Positions 36,601 through 46,042 are shown, numbered from the stretch's first letter. The stretch is 64,000 nucleotides of DNA from Shewanella inventionis (GCF_014641855.1 NZ_BMII01000010.1:1-64000); one strand, 5' to 3'. Notes: generated by a model from the sequence alone, not told the origin. A program made the numbers and translations.

Positions 36601-37257
36601 ATGTTTAAATATTTAGTTTTAGCCGCCACCTTAGCGATGACTCCAATCACCAGTTTTGCTGCGCAGTTTGTTGAAGGTAAACACTACACTCAAATATCAA
36701 ATATCATGGTACCAACTGAGCCAAAAGTGACCGAGTTTTTCTCTTTTTATTGCCATAACTGCTTCAATATGGAAAGCCAGTACCTACCAGAAATCAAAAA
36801 AGGCTTAGACAAAAAAATCGCCTTTGACACTAAGCACGTCGACTTTATGAACAGTGATTTGGGTACTGAAGTGATGCGTTCTTTAGCGGTAATTCACGAA
36901 CTCGATAACAAAGAAGCACTAAAAATTGCCATGTTTGGTGCTATTCAAGGTAAAGACAATAATGCTGGCCATGATCATAGCGCTGCAGGCCATGAACATA
37001 AGTCGCTGATTAACAGCCGTGATGACATTAAAAAGGTATTTGCCGACTTTGGCGTTGATGCTAAACAATATGATGATATTGCCGACAGCGACGCAACCGA
37101 TAACAAACTCAGTTTATGGCGTCAGCAGCAGGTCATGTACGCAGTGCAAAGTGTGCCTGCTTTTATTGTTAACGATAAATACGCAATTAACTTAAATGAA
37201 ATGCGCTCTCTTGATGACATTATTGGCTTGATTAACTACCTAGCATTAAAGCAATAA
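36601..37257 (+). CDS. DsbA-family thiol:disulfide oxidoreductase with CHNC active site
   Basis: The 218-residue protein has a signal peptide (LAATLAMTPITSFAA) and a DsbA thioredoxin fold with inserted helices. The active site FYCHNCF is at Cys51 and Cys54; usual DsbA has CPHC. The cis-Pro loop is SVPAF. A His-rich insert (GHDHSAAGHEH, 123-133) sits in the helical domain and could bind metal. It probably forms disulfides in the periplasm, but the missing Pro and shifted His should change its redox potential. GAGG six bases before the ATG sets the start. A bidirectional terminator follows. Confidence 0.88.
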   Translation: MFKYLVLAATLAMTPITSFAAQFVEGKHYTQISNIMVPTEPKVTEFFSFYCHNCFNMESQYLPEIKKGLDKKIAFDTKHVDFMNSDLGTEVMRSLAVIHELDNKEALKIAMFGAIQGKDNNAGHDHSAAGHEHKSLINSRDDIKKVFADFGVDAKQYDDIADSDATDNKLSLWRQQQVMYAVQSVPAFIVNDKYAINLNEMRSLDDIIGLINYLALKQ

Positions 37258-37276
37258 TTAGCTTCAATAAATCAAT

Positions 37277-37308
37277 AAAAATGGCTATCTGATGATAGCC
37301 ATTTTTTT
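37277..37308. terminator. bidirectional terminator between dsbA-like and amylase genes
   Basis: AAAAATGGCTATC / GATAGCCATTTTT with loop TGAT lies between convergent genes, with A on one side and T on the other. Confidence 0.92.
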
Positions 37309-37358
37309 ATCTACTTTGCGCTAAGTTTTAGTATTAATTCTTGAGCTTTATACCTAAA

Positions 37359-39164
37359 TCATGGCTGATTCGTGTAAATAGCGTAGCTTAATCTTGGCAG
37401 AGTAATGCTCAAGCCTGTCCCGCTATCATTTATCTCAGGCTGTTGCTGACCCCAACTGTGAAGTAACCGATAAGACAATGCCGTACTGGGTAATTCTATA
37501 CTCTGTGCTTGCTCGCCACTATTTAACACTATCAAGATTTCAGCACCGGTTGCTTTATCAACGCGCGCAAAGGCAAACATGGGTGAATCGGTTTGATAAA
37601 AACGGTCTTGATACTCACCACGGCGCAGTAAAATATGCTGCTTTCGTAACGCACTCAATTGTGCAATGGCCTGATATAGCGGGTGTTGAGTGTCAAAGTT
37701 ATCGTTTGCGGTTGTGGCCTTTGTGCCTAATAAGATATTGTCATTATAGCTAGCCACTTGCGAGGCAAACATGTCTTCTCGAGCGTGTATATCATTGCCG
37801 TCACCAGTGAAGCCCTGCTCATCACCATAATAAATCACTGGTATGCCACGAGATAAAAACATAAATGCATGCGATAAAATACTGCGTTGCAGTTTGTCTT
37901 CAGCTGGCATATCTGGGTTAGCTTGGTTAATAAAATACCCCGTACGCCCCATGTCGTGATTGCCTAAAAAGGTCATTAACAAATCAGCCTGGCTGTCGTG
38001 ATCTTGATAAAGACTGTCTTGGGCAAATAATTGCTGGGCTAATTCTGGGCTTTTTTTACGGTAGAAAATATCTGCCGCAGCTTGCTGAAATGCAAAATCG
38101 AGTACTGACGGCAGCTTGCCCTCAGTAGTGTACAAGCTTAATACTTTTGGGTCTGGTGCATAGACTTCGCCAAAAACATGAAACTGTGGGATGCCCTGTG
38201 CTTTAGCAAAATTAACAATTTCTGGGCTAAAGGTTTGCCAAAATGATAAATCGACATGTTTAACCGTGTCGATCCTAAAACCATCTGGCTTAAATTCTTT
38301 AATCAAGTTTTGGTAAATCTCAATCATGCCACTTAGCACTTCTGGGTCGGCAGTGTTTAGGTCATCGAGTCCATTAAAATCGCCATTTAATGAACTCTCG
38401 CCTTTAAAGGTACTGTCGCCCTGATTATGATAAAAATGTGGATCATTTAACCACTTTGGCACCTTAACCTCGGCCTCACCTGCTGGAATAAATGGCGTGT
38501 AATTGTCACCTTTTGCGAGTTGATCTAACGATTTATATTCACATTGTGTATTGGGGGTAATAAATTCGCCCGACGCTTGGTGACACTCTTGATATTTGAT
38601 CACATCAGCGGTGTGGTTAGTAATAATGTCGAAAAATACTTTAATACCACGTTGATGCGCTGCGTTAATAAGCTGCTTTAAATCGGCATTACTACCAAAA
38701 TGTGGGTCGATTTCAGTAAAGTCGACAATCCAGTAGCCGTGATGGGCAATGCCGTCTGTTTGAATGGCTTTATTGCGCAATAACGGCGTCATCCAAATGG
38801 CTGTAATGCCGAGGTTTTGTAAGTAATCGAGTTTTTGCTCAATGCCAGTTATGTCGCCACCATGAAAGCCGCGAGGATGAGTTAAGTCCAATCCACCCGC
38901 CGATATTTTGTGGCTTAACGAGCCATTATCATTTTTGCTGTTGCCGTTATAAAAGCGATCGGGCAACACAAAATAAAAAATATCGTCGCGTACATCTCGA
39001 TGTAAATAATCTTGGTAAATGTCTGGCGCTGTTTGCCCTTTGAGCTCTGCGTTACCCGATTTTACGTCGGCAAGTTGCGGAGCATGTTCGGTGTCAATGT
39101 GCGACGGCTGACAAGCGGATAGCAGTAGTACTGCTGTAACAAGTGTGGCTATTTTTGTATCCAT
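37359..39164 (-). CDS. alpha-amylase family (GH13) lipoprotein
   Basis: The 601-residue enzyme has a lipoprotein signal (MDTKIATLVTAVLLLSAC), so it is anchored in the envelope facing the periplasm or surface. GH13 regions are clear: DIITNH, GFRIDTVKH with the nucleophile Asp, FGEVY with the acid-base Glu, and FLGNHDMGR with the stabilising Asp. GGDITGIEQKLDYLQNLGITAIWMTP opens the barrel. It probably hydrolyses maltodextrins or cyclodextrins. No maltose-uptake genes are adjacent. GAGG five bases before the ATG sets the start. Confidence 0.93.
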   Translation of the reverse strand: MDTKIATLVTAVLLLSACQPSHIDTEHAPQLADVKSGNAELKGQTAPDIYQDYLHRDVRDDIFYFVLPDRFYNGNSKNDNGSLSHKISAGGLDLTHPRGFHGGDITGIEQKLDYLQNLGITAIWMTPLLRNKAIQTDGIAHHGYWIVDFTEIDPHFGSNADLKQLINAAHQRGIKVFFDIITNHTADVIKYQECHQASGEFITPNTQCEYKSLDQLAKGDNYTPFIPAGEAEVKVPKWLNDPHFYHNQGDSTFKGESSLNGDFNGLDDLNTADPEVLSGMIEIYQNLIKEFKPDGFRIDTVKHVDLSFWQTFSPEIVNFAKAQGIPQFHVFGEVYAPDPKVLSLYTTEGKLPSVLDFAFQQAAADIFYRKKSPELAQQLFAQDSLYQDHDSQADLLMTFLGNHDMGRTGYFINQANPDMPAEDKLQRSILSHAFMFLSRGIPVIYYGDEQGFTGDGNDIHAREDMFASQVASYNDNILLGTKATTANDNFDTQHPLYQAIAQLSALRKQHILLRRGEYQDRFYQTDSPMFAFARVDKATGAEILIVLNSGEQAQSIELPSTALSYRLLHSWGQQQPEINDSGTGLSITLPRLSYAIYTNQP

Positions 39165-39227
39165 ACGGCCTCTTATAGTTATTATTTGTGCTGATTAACG
39201 GGTAACACCCTATCGATACAGCAATAA

Positions 39228-40199
39228 TTAAGGTAACTCTTGTCCCTTAGCGCTGACATACAATGCGTACCAGTGCTCACGACTTAGCGATACGTTTGCA
39301 ACTTGCGCACAAGCCTTAATGCGCTCAAGGTTAGTGGTACCAATAACGGGTTGAATTTGACTTGGATGTAACATCAACCAACTGAGTAAAATGGCTTCTG
39401 GGCTGACACTATAGTCAGCGGCTAACCTTGCCACAAGTTGGCTGGTTTGCTTTACCGCTGCAGAGGGAGTTGAGCTTGCATTGCCCGTGTAAATCCCCTG
39501 GCATAAACTGCCCCAGGCCTGAAGCTGAATATGATGTTGATTGCAATATTCGATAGTACCTGCGGTGAAATTAATGTCTTTACCATCTTGATTACCAGCA
39601 TAAACGGTTTCGTCTACCCAGGCATGTTTTTGCAAGCTCATTTCAATTTGGTTGACCACTAAGGGCTCATCTAGCACTCGTTGTAAGGCATTCATTTGAT
39701 GTTGCTGCATATTAGACACACCAAGAAAACGCACTTTGCCCGCAGCTTTAAGCTGATGAAATGTCTCTGCAATTTCGGTTACTTGCATTAATGGATCTGG
39801 TCGATGAAGCAGTAAAACGTCGATATAGTCTGTGTGTAATTCAGTTAGGCTTTTTTCAACACTGTGGTTGATCCAGGCTGAGGATAAATCGTAACGTTTA
39901 GGCCCCTTGTTGTCTTCAAACCTGATACCACATTTAGTTTGCAAATACAGTTTATCGCGTAGCGCAGTATGCTGCTTTAACACTTGACCAAATACGGTTT
40001 CGGCTTTGCCAAAGGTATAGATGTCGGCATGGTCAAAATAATTAATCTGGTTATCTAATGCGGTATCAATAACCTGGTGAGCTTGTTTAATATCGTCAGC
40101 GCAAATAGCGTTATTGTTCCAACCGCCACCTAGGCCCATGCAGCCATACACGAGTGAACTGACGTTAGGTAATACATTTTGTAAGGGTAAACGAGACAT
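39228..40199 (-). CDS. aldo/keto reductase (YdhF-like)
   Basis: The 323-residue oxidoreductase has the aldo/keto reductase tetrad: Asp and Tyr in YFDHADIYTFGKAE, Lys in LYLQTKCG and His in VLLLHRPDP. LVYGCMGLGGGW at the start and IQPVIGTTNLERI at the end fit the NADPH-binding barrel. The overall layout resembles E. coli YdhF. The substrate is unknown. It is divergent from a LysR gene 145 bases away, which probably regulates it. Confidence 0.9.
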   Translation of the reverse strand: MSRLPLQNVLPNVSSLVYGCMGLGGGWNNNAICADDIKQAHQVIDTALDNQINYFDHADIYTFGKAETVFGQVLKQHTALRDKLYLQTKCGIRFEDNKGPKRYDLSSAWINHSVEKSLTELHTDYIDVLLLHRPDPLMQVTEIAETFHQLKAAGKVRFLGVSNMQQHQMNALQRVLDEPLVVNQIEMSLQKHAWVDETVYAGNQDGKDINFTAGTIEYCNQHHIQLQAWGSLCQGIYTGNASSTPSAAVKQTSQLVARLAADYSVSPEAILLSWLMLHPSQIQPVIGTTNLERIKACAQVANVSLSREHWYALYVSAKGQELP

Positions 40200-40344
40200 G
40201 TTAGTGCTCTTATTTTTGCATTGGTGACTGATAGTTTATGAGATGTAGAATAAAAATGAAGAGCAAAAAACAAAATCATTGTTTGATATAGCTACCAATT
40301 AAAGATTACAGTTCTTTATAAATTACTATCTTGAGTGAGTACGC

Positions 40345-41223
40345 ATGAGTAGAGAACACAAAAAATTTGAGCGATTATTTTTGTTCAGTGAGGTGGCTAA
40401 ACAACTTAGCTTTACCGAAGCGGCAGCGACATTAGGGATCTCAAGAGGCTACCTTTCAGAGCAAATAAGGCAACTCGAAAAAGAGATGGGGCGGGCATTG
40501 CTCATCCGCACTACTCGCAGTGTTAGGCTAACGGCTCAAGGTGAAATGATTTTAGCCAGCATGAGCCAGGTAAAAGCAGACTTACTGATGCTTGGTAAAC
40601 AAATTCGCCACGATAATGAGGATATTGTCGGGCGGATCCGCATCACCGCGCCGAGCCAATTTACCCAACGATATTTATTAGACATTTGCCACGAGTTTAC
40701 TGTGCGCCATCCACAAGTGCATTTCAGTATTGATTGCAGCTATACCTTATTTGATCTGGCCAAAAACGATTTTGATCTGGCTTTTAGAGCCACTCAAAAT
40801 CCACCACAAAATATGGTCGCTAAAAAGTTATTTGATTATCAGCAAGTGTGCTGTGCGGCGCCTGAGTATCTTAAAAAAGCGGGCATTCCTAATAAAATTG
40901 ATGATTTACACCAGCACCAGTGCTTAACGTCGGCAGAACAAAGTCAGTGGTGCTTTAGCAATAAAAACATCGCCATTAATAGCTTTATGAGTGTCAACGA
41001 TAATCATATGCTAAAAACCCAAGCCTTACTGGGTAGAGGAATTATCTTAGGTCCTCATTATCTTGTTGATAAAGAGTTACAACAAGGCACATTGCAGGCA
41101 ATTTTGACCCATGAAACCATGAGCCAATCGGCCACTTATATTGTGCATCCGCAAATAATTAATCAGTCAGCCAGATTGAGCAGCTTTATTAAATTTACCC
41201 TTGAGTGGTTTGGAACAGCGTAA
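40345..41223 (+). CDS. LysR-family transcriptional regulator
   Basis: The 292-residue protein has a winged HTH (FERLFLFSEVAKQLSFTEAAATLGISRGYLSEQIRQLEKEMG) and a periplasmic-binding-like effector domain (VGRIRITAPSQFTQRYLL). It belongs to the CrgA/DsdC-like LysR branch that often controls oxidoreductases. It is divergent from the aldo/keto reductase, its likely target. The 145-base gap is AT-rich; I did not find a clear T-N11-A operator. The stop at 41223 is one base from the 3' end of the convergent cytochrome gene. Confidence 0.88.
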   Translation: MSREHKKFERLFLFSEVAKQLSFTEAAATLGISRGYLSEQIRQLEKEMGRALLIRTTRSVRLTAQGEMILASMSQVKADLLMLGKQIRHDNEDIVGRIRITAPSQFTQRYLLDICHEFTVRHPQVHFSIDCSYTLFDLAKNDFDLAFRATQNPPQNMVAKKLFDYQQVCCAAPEYLKKAGIPNKIDDLHQHQCLTSAEQSQWCFSNKNIAINSFMSVNDNHMLKTQALLGRGIILGPHYLVDKELQQGTLQAILTHETMSQSATYIVHPQIINQSARLSSFIKFTLEWFGTA

Positions 41224-41224
41224 A

Positions 41225-41740
41225 TTAGTCAAAAAACGCTCTAATGTGCAGCAGTGCTAATAAGCAATGCACAACAATAAAACCAATAAAAGCATGAACA
41301 AAAACAATATGGTAATGACGCCAGGCTAATGCATTTGCAGGCTCTGCTACAAACCATGCAACGCCGGTCATTGCCACCAGCAGTAATATTATAACGCCAA
41401 GCCCTTCTATCACGCTGATTAGCCCTTTACCGCCAGAATGAGGTAATTGGCCGCGTAGCAACCCACGCACATCAGCCAGTAGTGGTTTAATATCACGCGT
41501 TAACCAGGGGAAAAACAATCGCCATTGCCCGCCGTTACATACTTTGATCAAAAATAGCACGGCCAATATGGCGGTCAACAGGCCGCCATAAACATGAAAT
41601 AAATCCCAAAAACCCGCGCGTTCGGTTAACTGTCTGCCAATGAGTATCCAGGGGCTGGTAAAAATCAACAATAAAGACATCAATAACACTAATGCATGTA
41701 ATATAGCCTCAACACCTTGCCAAACGCGCTTTATGGTCAT
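41225..41740 (-). CDS. cytochrome b561-like membrane protein
   Basis: The 171-residue protein has four membrane helices: about 12-32, 46-66, 108-130 and 145-165. His residues in helices one (LHALV), two (LFHVYGG) and four (FVHAFIGFIVVHCLLALLHI) could bind two b hemes, as in the b561 and NiFe-hydrogenase cytochrome family. It starts inside the hemG stop codon (ATGA overlap), so the pair is coupled; the cytochrome may pass electrons from HemG to the quinone pool or respiratory chain. Confidence 0.78.
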   Translation of the reverse strand: MTIKRVWQGVEAILHALVLLMSLLLIFTSPWILIGRQLTERAGFWDLFHVYGGLLTAILAVLFLIKVCNGGQWRLFFPWLTRDIKPLLADVRGLLRGQLPHSGGKGLISVIEGLGVIILLLVAMTGVAWFVAEPANALAWRHYHIVFVHAFIGFIVVHCLLALLHIRAFFD

Positions 41741-42264
41741 AACTTGGCCTCAATCATTTGTTGGGCAAATTGATCCACTTTACTCCAATCAGTAAATTCT
41801 ACTTTAGTGTTGGGATCGGTCGGGCCTTTGGTTATCCACATAATAAAGCGAATGATATTACGGTCCATGGCACCATAACCTTGATAATCTAAATTACCAC
41901 CAAACACTTGTAGTAGTTTAGGTTGCCACACACTCTGACTTAAAAACTGCTGCATATAGGTGTTTGTTTCTGGGGTATTTTTAAGCGGTTTACGCGCCAC
42001 TAAACTCACCGAAAAGAAGCCACTGGGTTTGCTTTCTAGCTCTGCGCGGTGATCGGCAATAAATTGATATAACGCAGGACGATGCTTACCGTGGCGAATG
42101 CTGGCACCAATAAAGACTTTATCGAACTCGGCTAGATCGGGCACCTCTGATAACGCTGCTATGGTGACTTGTTGCTGCTGTGCTTCTAGCTTGGCTTTAA
42201 GGTATTGGCAAATTTTTTGAGTGTAACCATGGACACTAGAGTGGATCAGTAAAATATGACTCAT
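41737..42264 (-). CDS. hemG: protoporphyrinogen IX dehydrogenase (quinone), HemG
   Basis: HemG is an FMN flavodoxin-like enzyme that oxidises protoporphyrinogen IX in heme synthesis, passing electrons to quinone. The 175-residue protein opens with the FMN-binding loop LLIHSSVHGYTQKI and has FIGASIRHGKHRPALYQF and FFSVSLVARKP, typical of HemG. The long loop between strand and helix (NIIRFIMWITKGPTDPN) distinguishes HemG from flavodoxins. GAGG five bases before ATG 42264 sets the start. It overlaps the next gene by ATGA. Confidence 0.9.
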   Translation of the reverse strand: MSHILLIHSSVHGYTQKICQYLKAKLEAQQQQVTIAALSEVPDLAEFDKVFIGASIRHGKHRPALYQFIADHRAELESKPSGFFSVSLVARKPLKNTPETNTYMQQFLSQSVWQPKLLQVFGGNLDYQGYGAMDRNIIRFIMWITKGPTDPNTKVEFTDWSKVDQFAQQMIEAKL

Positions 42265-42411
42265 GCTGACCTCAAATCGAATCATTTAAAAGTAATACAA
42301 TATCTTAGCCCACTGAATTAAAAATTTACATGAAACTGATCACGGCATGAGTATCGTTATATAAGCTAATTTCAAAATCTCTTAACAAAATAGATATCGC
42401 CATGTCGTGTG

Positions 42412-42722
42412 ATACCAATTCCACTAATTATCTGGTCATTCAGCGGGAATTCTGTGCCTTCTAGGCAAGTAATAGGATTGTAGGCATAGTTGCTCTCGGC
42501 AACTGCTCCTGCGTTGCTCTACCTCCTGCATCCATGCAGTCGTACGTCAAAATACTATTAAGCAGCATAGAAGGCACAGAAACCCGCCTTGTAGGAGACG
42601 CTCAGACAGTCCATTTCTTTGTTGCATTGCCTTAGAAGGGAATAACCATTATTTCAACAATGCGCCTCAAACTGAACAGTCTGAGCGACTCTGATTGGTC
42701 ACATAATTAATGGAAATGGTAT
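42412..42722. repeat. MITE-like element with 27-bp terminal inverted repeats
   Basis: The ends ATACCAATTCCACTAATT... (42412-42438) and ...AATTAATGGAAATGGTAT (42696-42722) are inverted copies matching at 22 of 27 positions. Inside are further inverted pairs: GCGGGAATTCTGTGCCTTCTA with TAGAAGGCACAGAAACCCGC (42443-42463 and 42568-42587), and CGCTCAGAC with GTCTGAGCG. The element has no coding sequence. It fills the middle of a 567-base gap between hemG and the TIGR03899-like gene. A clear target-site duplication was not found. Confidence 0.75.
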
Positions 42723-42831
42723 GAATAGGTATAAGGCACCGAATTGATATATGATTATTTATCTGCAAAGCTTTCATCTGTTTTAGTATTTCATTTAAAC
42801 AATCAACTTACTGCTAAGAGTCTGACAATAT

Positions 42832-43665
42832 ATGGCTGATATCGATGTAATGGAAATGCCCGATGACAATGCACAGGTGTCTGCGCGAAAAAAAGCGCTA
42901 TTACTTGGCCGCGTGATTGGTTTAGCCAGTGAAGATGACTATCGCCCGTCAACGGCTTCAATTGCGGAACGTGCCGAACACCGACAACGTAAACAACTTA
43001 GTCAACATCAAGCAAACCTTGAGAGTATTTTTGCACTAGCGCTCAATTACACGCCGTCTGATGTGACCGGTATTGAACTCGATCCAGACTGGCGCTATCA
43101 GTATTTCCAAATGGCAGAGCAAATTCATAATCGAAAAATGCAAGATTTGTGGGCGAGAATTTTAGCCAGTGAAATCGTTAACCCAGGCAACTTTAGCCTG
43201 CGTACTTTAGCCGTATTAAAGCAGCTGACTTTACGTGAAGCGCAAATATTTGAAAAAGCTCTCGGGATGTCGGTCAAAATCAATACCGAACCCAGATTTA
43301 AGCTATTAAGTGGATATAGAGTTAATGGCGGGCTGACACAGTATTTTCGCAAACACAATCAAACCAATTTTGGCTTGTCGCAATTTGGTTTGCCTTATTC
43401 AAATATTTTAACACTGGTCGATGCGGGGATTTTACATAAAAGCGAATTTGAAACAGGGCTGTTAACCCGTAATGAAGATATACAACTCAATTTGTGTCAT
43501 GCCAACATTAACCTAAAACCCAAAGGGCAGCACTTATTGTTTACTTATTATCGATTTACCACGGTAGGAGATGAGTTGTGTCAGCTAATACACGCCAAAA
43601 ATGATCTCGACTTTATTAATGCAATTAAAACACTGTTAGCCAGAGACTTTTCTATTAACGGTTAA
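42832..43665 (+). CDS. TIGR03899-like conserved protein
   Basis: The 277-residue cytosolic protein is one I recall as TIGR03899/DUF2806-like in Shewanella and Vibrio. It has a charged N-terminus (IAERAEHRQRKQLSQHQANLESIFALAL) and a core MQDLWARILASEIVNPGNFSLRTLAVLKQLTLREAQIFEKA. The core resembles DUF2806 proteins, which often stand beside mobile or stress genes. No function is known. Its 3' end overlaps the convergent PilZ-like gene by 11 bases. The MITE-like element is just upstream. Confidence 0.6.
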   Translation: MADIDVMEMPDDNAQVSARKKALLLGRVIGLASEDDYRPSTASIAERAEHRQRKQLSQHQANLESIFALALNYTPSDVTGIELDPDWRYQYFQMAEQIHNRKMQDLWARILASEIVNPGNFSLRTLAVLKQLTLREAQIFEKALGMSVKINTEPRFKLLSGYRVNGGLTQYFRKHNQTNFGLSQFGLPYSNILTLVDAGILHKSEFETGLLTRNEDIQLNLCHANINLKPKGQHLLFTYYRFTTVGDELCQLIHAKNDLDFINAIKTLLARDFSING

Positions 43666-44260
43666 CGTCTTCGTAAAGGTGCGAGTATTTAGCTTTGTGT
43701 TGATTAAATAAAAATTGCCTTAGTATTTGCCGTGATTCGCCTTCAGCGCTAATTTTAGCCGCCATGATGCCGTTTTCAGTTCTCACTGGCTCAAACTCTA
43801 ACTCCACATGGTTGCCATTAGGCAAAATAAGCTGTGTGTGCCTTTGTGATTGAGTATCAAGCTCTTTAGGCACCTTGATAGTGATGCCAGAGCTAGAAAG
43901 AGACAATACCTCAACAAACTTTGAGGTTTCATTGTCCATCACCTTTACATTTTTTAAGTCATCGATTCGCCAACTGCGTTCAACGCCACGCATATCAACC
44001 ACTTCTGGCGTGCCAAGCTCAGGTGTAAACTGGCCAAATTCATCTTGTTTTAACTGCAACGGAAACCACAATCGGTAATAGCTGATTTCAGCCAATAAAG
44101 TGAGTTTGGCATTACCCAGTATATGCGACAGTATTTGAGGGATTTCAGTGGCAACGCTTAGCGAGTGTTTAGTGAGTACATTATCCGCAGAATTGTCAGA
44201 CTGCTCTGGCGAAAATACATCGCTAAAGTAAGCTAATTCTTCATCAGATAACGTTGCCAT
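43655..44260 (-). CDS. PilZ-like domain protein
   Basis: The 201-residue cytosolic protein has a C-terminal beta-rich part with FVEVLSLSSSGITIKVPKELD, like the (D/N)xSxxG motif of PilZ domains. An RxxxR c-di-GMP motif is not clear: GVERSWRID lies before it. It may bind c-di-GMP or be a degenerate member. I start at 44260 (MATLSDEELAYF), with AGGA six bases upstream; the frame to 44341 adds residues without support. It overlaps the TIGR03899-like gene by 11 bases at the 3' end. Confidence 0.6.
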   Translation of the reverse strand: MATLSDEELAYFSDVFSPEQSDNSADNVLTKHSLSVATEIPQILSHILGNAKLTLLAEISYYRLWFPLQLKQDEFGQFTPELGTPEVVDMRGVERSWRIDDLKNVKVMDNETSKFVEVLSLSSSGITIKVPKELDTQSQRHTQLILPNGNHVELEFEPVRTENGIMAAKISAEGESRQILRQFLFNQHKAKYSHLYEDVNR

Positions 44261-44386
44261 GGATAGTCCTAAACAAAAGTATTGATTGATGGTGCATTCT
44301 AGCACCTTAGTATTAAACAGAACAAATTTTAGACAGCACATTTACCTGCTTTTACCGTGTAAATGAATTGTTTATTTTTTAAACAC

Positions 44387-44409
44387 AAAGGTGAACCATG
44401 TTCACCTTT
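44387..44409 (-). terminator. hairpin after the GST gene
   Basis: AAAGGTGAAC-CAT-GTTCACCTTT is a perfect 10-bp stem, 33 bases after the GST stop on the minus strand. The following stretch on that strand (GTGTTTAAAAAATAAA) is T-poor, so termination would be weak. Confidence 0.5.
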
Positions 44410-44441
44410 ATGTTGATCAAAAAAGCGACACAAACCGTCGG

Positions 44442-45056
44442 TTAATTTTCAGCTTCGATTTGTAATGCTTTTTTAAAGGCATTATGAGTTAATAATTGTT
44501 GGTAGTATTTGGCAATATTTGGGTACTTTTCAAACTCACCGTTTTGGCCAACAAGCTCAGTGATAAATGACATCATAATATCTGCCCCAGACAGGCTGTC
44601 GCCCACAAGATAACGCTTACCATCTAGCCTGTGATTAACATAACTGAGCACTTTTGCCGTTTCTGCATCAGCATACCCCCCAATAAAGCGGGTATCTGCA
44701 CCTTCCATTTTGACAAAAATTTTCAACAATAACGGTAGTGCGGCCGAGCTTTCGGCAAAATGCATCCATTGTAAATAATCAACATAATCTGCACTGCCTT
44801 TGGCTGGCATTAACTTGTCCGCGCCATGGGTTTGGATAAGGTATTGTGTAATCGCGCCCGACTCGGCAATGGTAAAACCGTCCGCCTCAAGCACAGGTGA
44901 TTTACCTAACGGGTGGATTTTTTTGAGCGAGTCTGGCGCTAAAAAGGTTTTAGCATCTCGTTGGTAAGCAACTAACTCATACTCCACACCGAGCTCTTCT
45001 AATAACCAAATAATGCGTTTTGAACGTGATTTATTTAAATGATGTAATTTAATCAT
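44442..45056 (-). CDS. glutathione S-transferase family protein
   Basis: The 204-residue cytosolic protein has the thioredoxin-like N-domain (IKLHHLNKSRSKRIIWLLEELGVEYELV) with Ser residues where the catalytic hydroxyl is expected. The GSH-binding loop follows (KSPVLEADGFTIAESGAITQYLI). The helical C-domain ends in DIMMSFITELV. It probably conjugates or reduces electrophiles. It lies downstream of a DJ-1-like gene on the same strand, near an OhrR-type regulator, which suggests an oxidant or electrophile response. Confidence 0.9.
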   Translation of the reverse strand: MIKLHHLNKSRSKRIIWLLEELGVEYELVAYQRDAKTFLAPDSLKKIHPLGKSPVLEADGFTIAESGAITQYLIQTHGADKLMPAKGSADYVDYLQWMHFAESSAALPLLLKIFVKMEGADTRFIGGYADAETAKVLSYVNHRLDGKRYLVGDSLSGADIMMSFITELVGQNGEFEKYPNIAKYYQQLLTHNAFKKALQIEAEN

Positions 45057-45209
45057 GTGTCATCCATTCCTATTATAACAACCAGTTTAATGGGCCCAAC
45101 GACCTATCATTGAGCACCATTTTTATCCATTCTCTGAGCAGCAAACGTGTATTGTTGTCACTGCTAAACGTGCATTAGAGCTTGATTGACCAAATAATTG
45201 ATGTTGAGA

Positions 45210-45887
45210 TTAGTTAAGTAGCGCCAACATTTTTTCAGCGACGAGCTCTGAAGATGCAGGGTTTTGACCGGTAATAAGTTTACCGTCGACAACCACATAT
45301 GGGTGCCAATCATCACCTTTTGAATAAACTGCGCCATTGTGTTGCAGCATATCTTCAACTAAAAAAGGCACGACATGGGTTAACTGTACAGCGTCTTCTT
45401 CGCTGTTGGTAAACCCGGTGACATTTTTACCTGCAACCAAAGGTGAACCATCTGCTTTTTTAGGGTACTTAAGCACGCCGGGGGCATGACAGACAAGCCC
45501 AAGTAACTTATCAGCCTGGTAACATTGCTCAATCAGTGCAATTGAATCTTTGTCGTTGGTTAAGTCCCATAAAGGCCCATGGCCACCTGGGTAAAACACG
45601 GCATCATAATCAGCAACATTGATTGCCGCGAGCTTGTGAGTGTTGGCCAATAATGCTTGCGCTTTTGTATCGCCAGCAAATCGGCGGGTTGCATCAGTTT
45701 GAAAATCGGCTTCATCACTTTTAGGGTCAAGCGGCGGTAAGCCACCTTTTGGTGATGCTAAAACCACTTCAATGCCTTTATCTGCAAATGTATAATAAGG
45801 GGCTGCAAGCTCCTCTAACCAAAAACCTGTTTTATGGCCTGTGTCACCAAGTTTATCGTGCGAAGTTAATACCATTAATACTTTCAT
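45210..45887 (-). CDS. DJ-1/PfpI (HchA-like) family protein
   Basis: The 225-residue protein has the class I glutamine-amidotransferase-like fold with the nucleophile elbow GLVCHAPG (Cys133, His134) and an early acidic pair FWLEELAAP (Glu25/26). Similar proteins include yeast Hsp31 and E. coli HchA, glyoxalase III or deglycase enzymes. AAGGA six bases before ATG 45887 sets the start; the frame to 45935 is not supported. It is divergent from the OhrR-type regulator, which probably controls it. Confidence 0.88.
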   Translation of the reverse strand: MKVLMVLTSHDKLGDTGHKTGFWLEELAAPYYTFADKGIEVVLASPKGGLPPLDPKSDEADFQTDATRRFAGDTKAQALLANTHKLAAINVADYDAVFYPGGHGPLWDLTNDKDSIALIEQCYQADKLLGLVCHAPGVLKYPKKADGSPLVAGKNVTGFTNSEEDAVQLTHVVPFLVEDMLQHNGAVYSKGDDWHPYVVVDGKLITGQNPASSELVAEKMLALLN

Positions 45888-46042
45888 TTTGTGTCCTTTA
45901 TTTTGGTCAATATTTGGCTTGCGGTTAATTGTCACGGTTAATGATGTAGTTGCTTGTGATTAGAGCAAAAAATAGAATCGAAAGTGACTTAGCTGTGCGT
46001 ATGCTTTTAACTCTACTCAATAACAATCAAAAACCCATGTCG

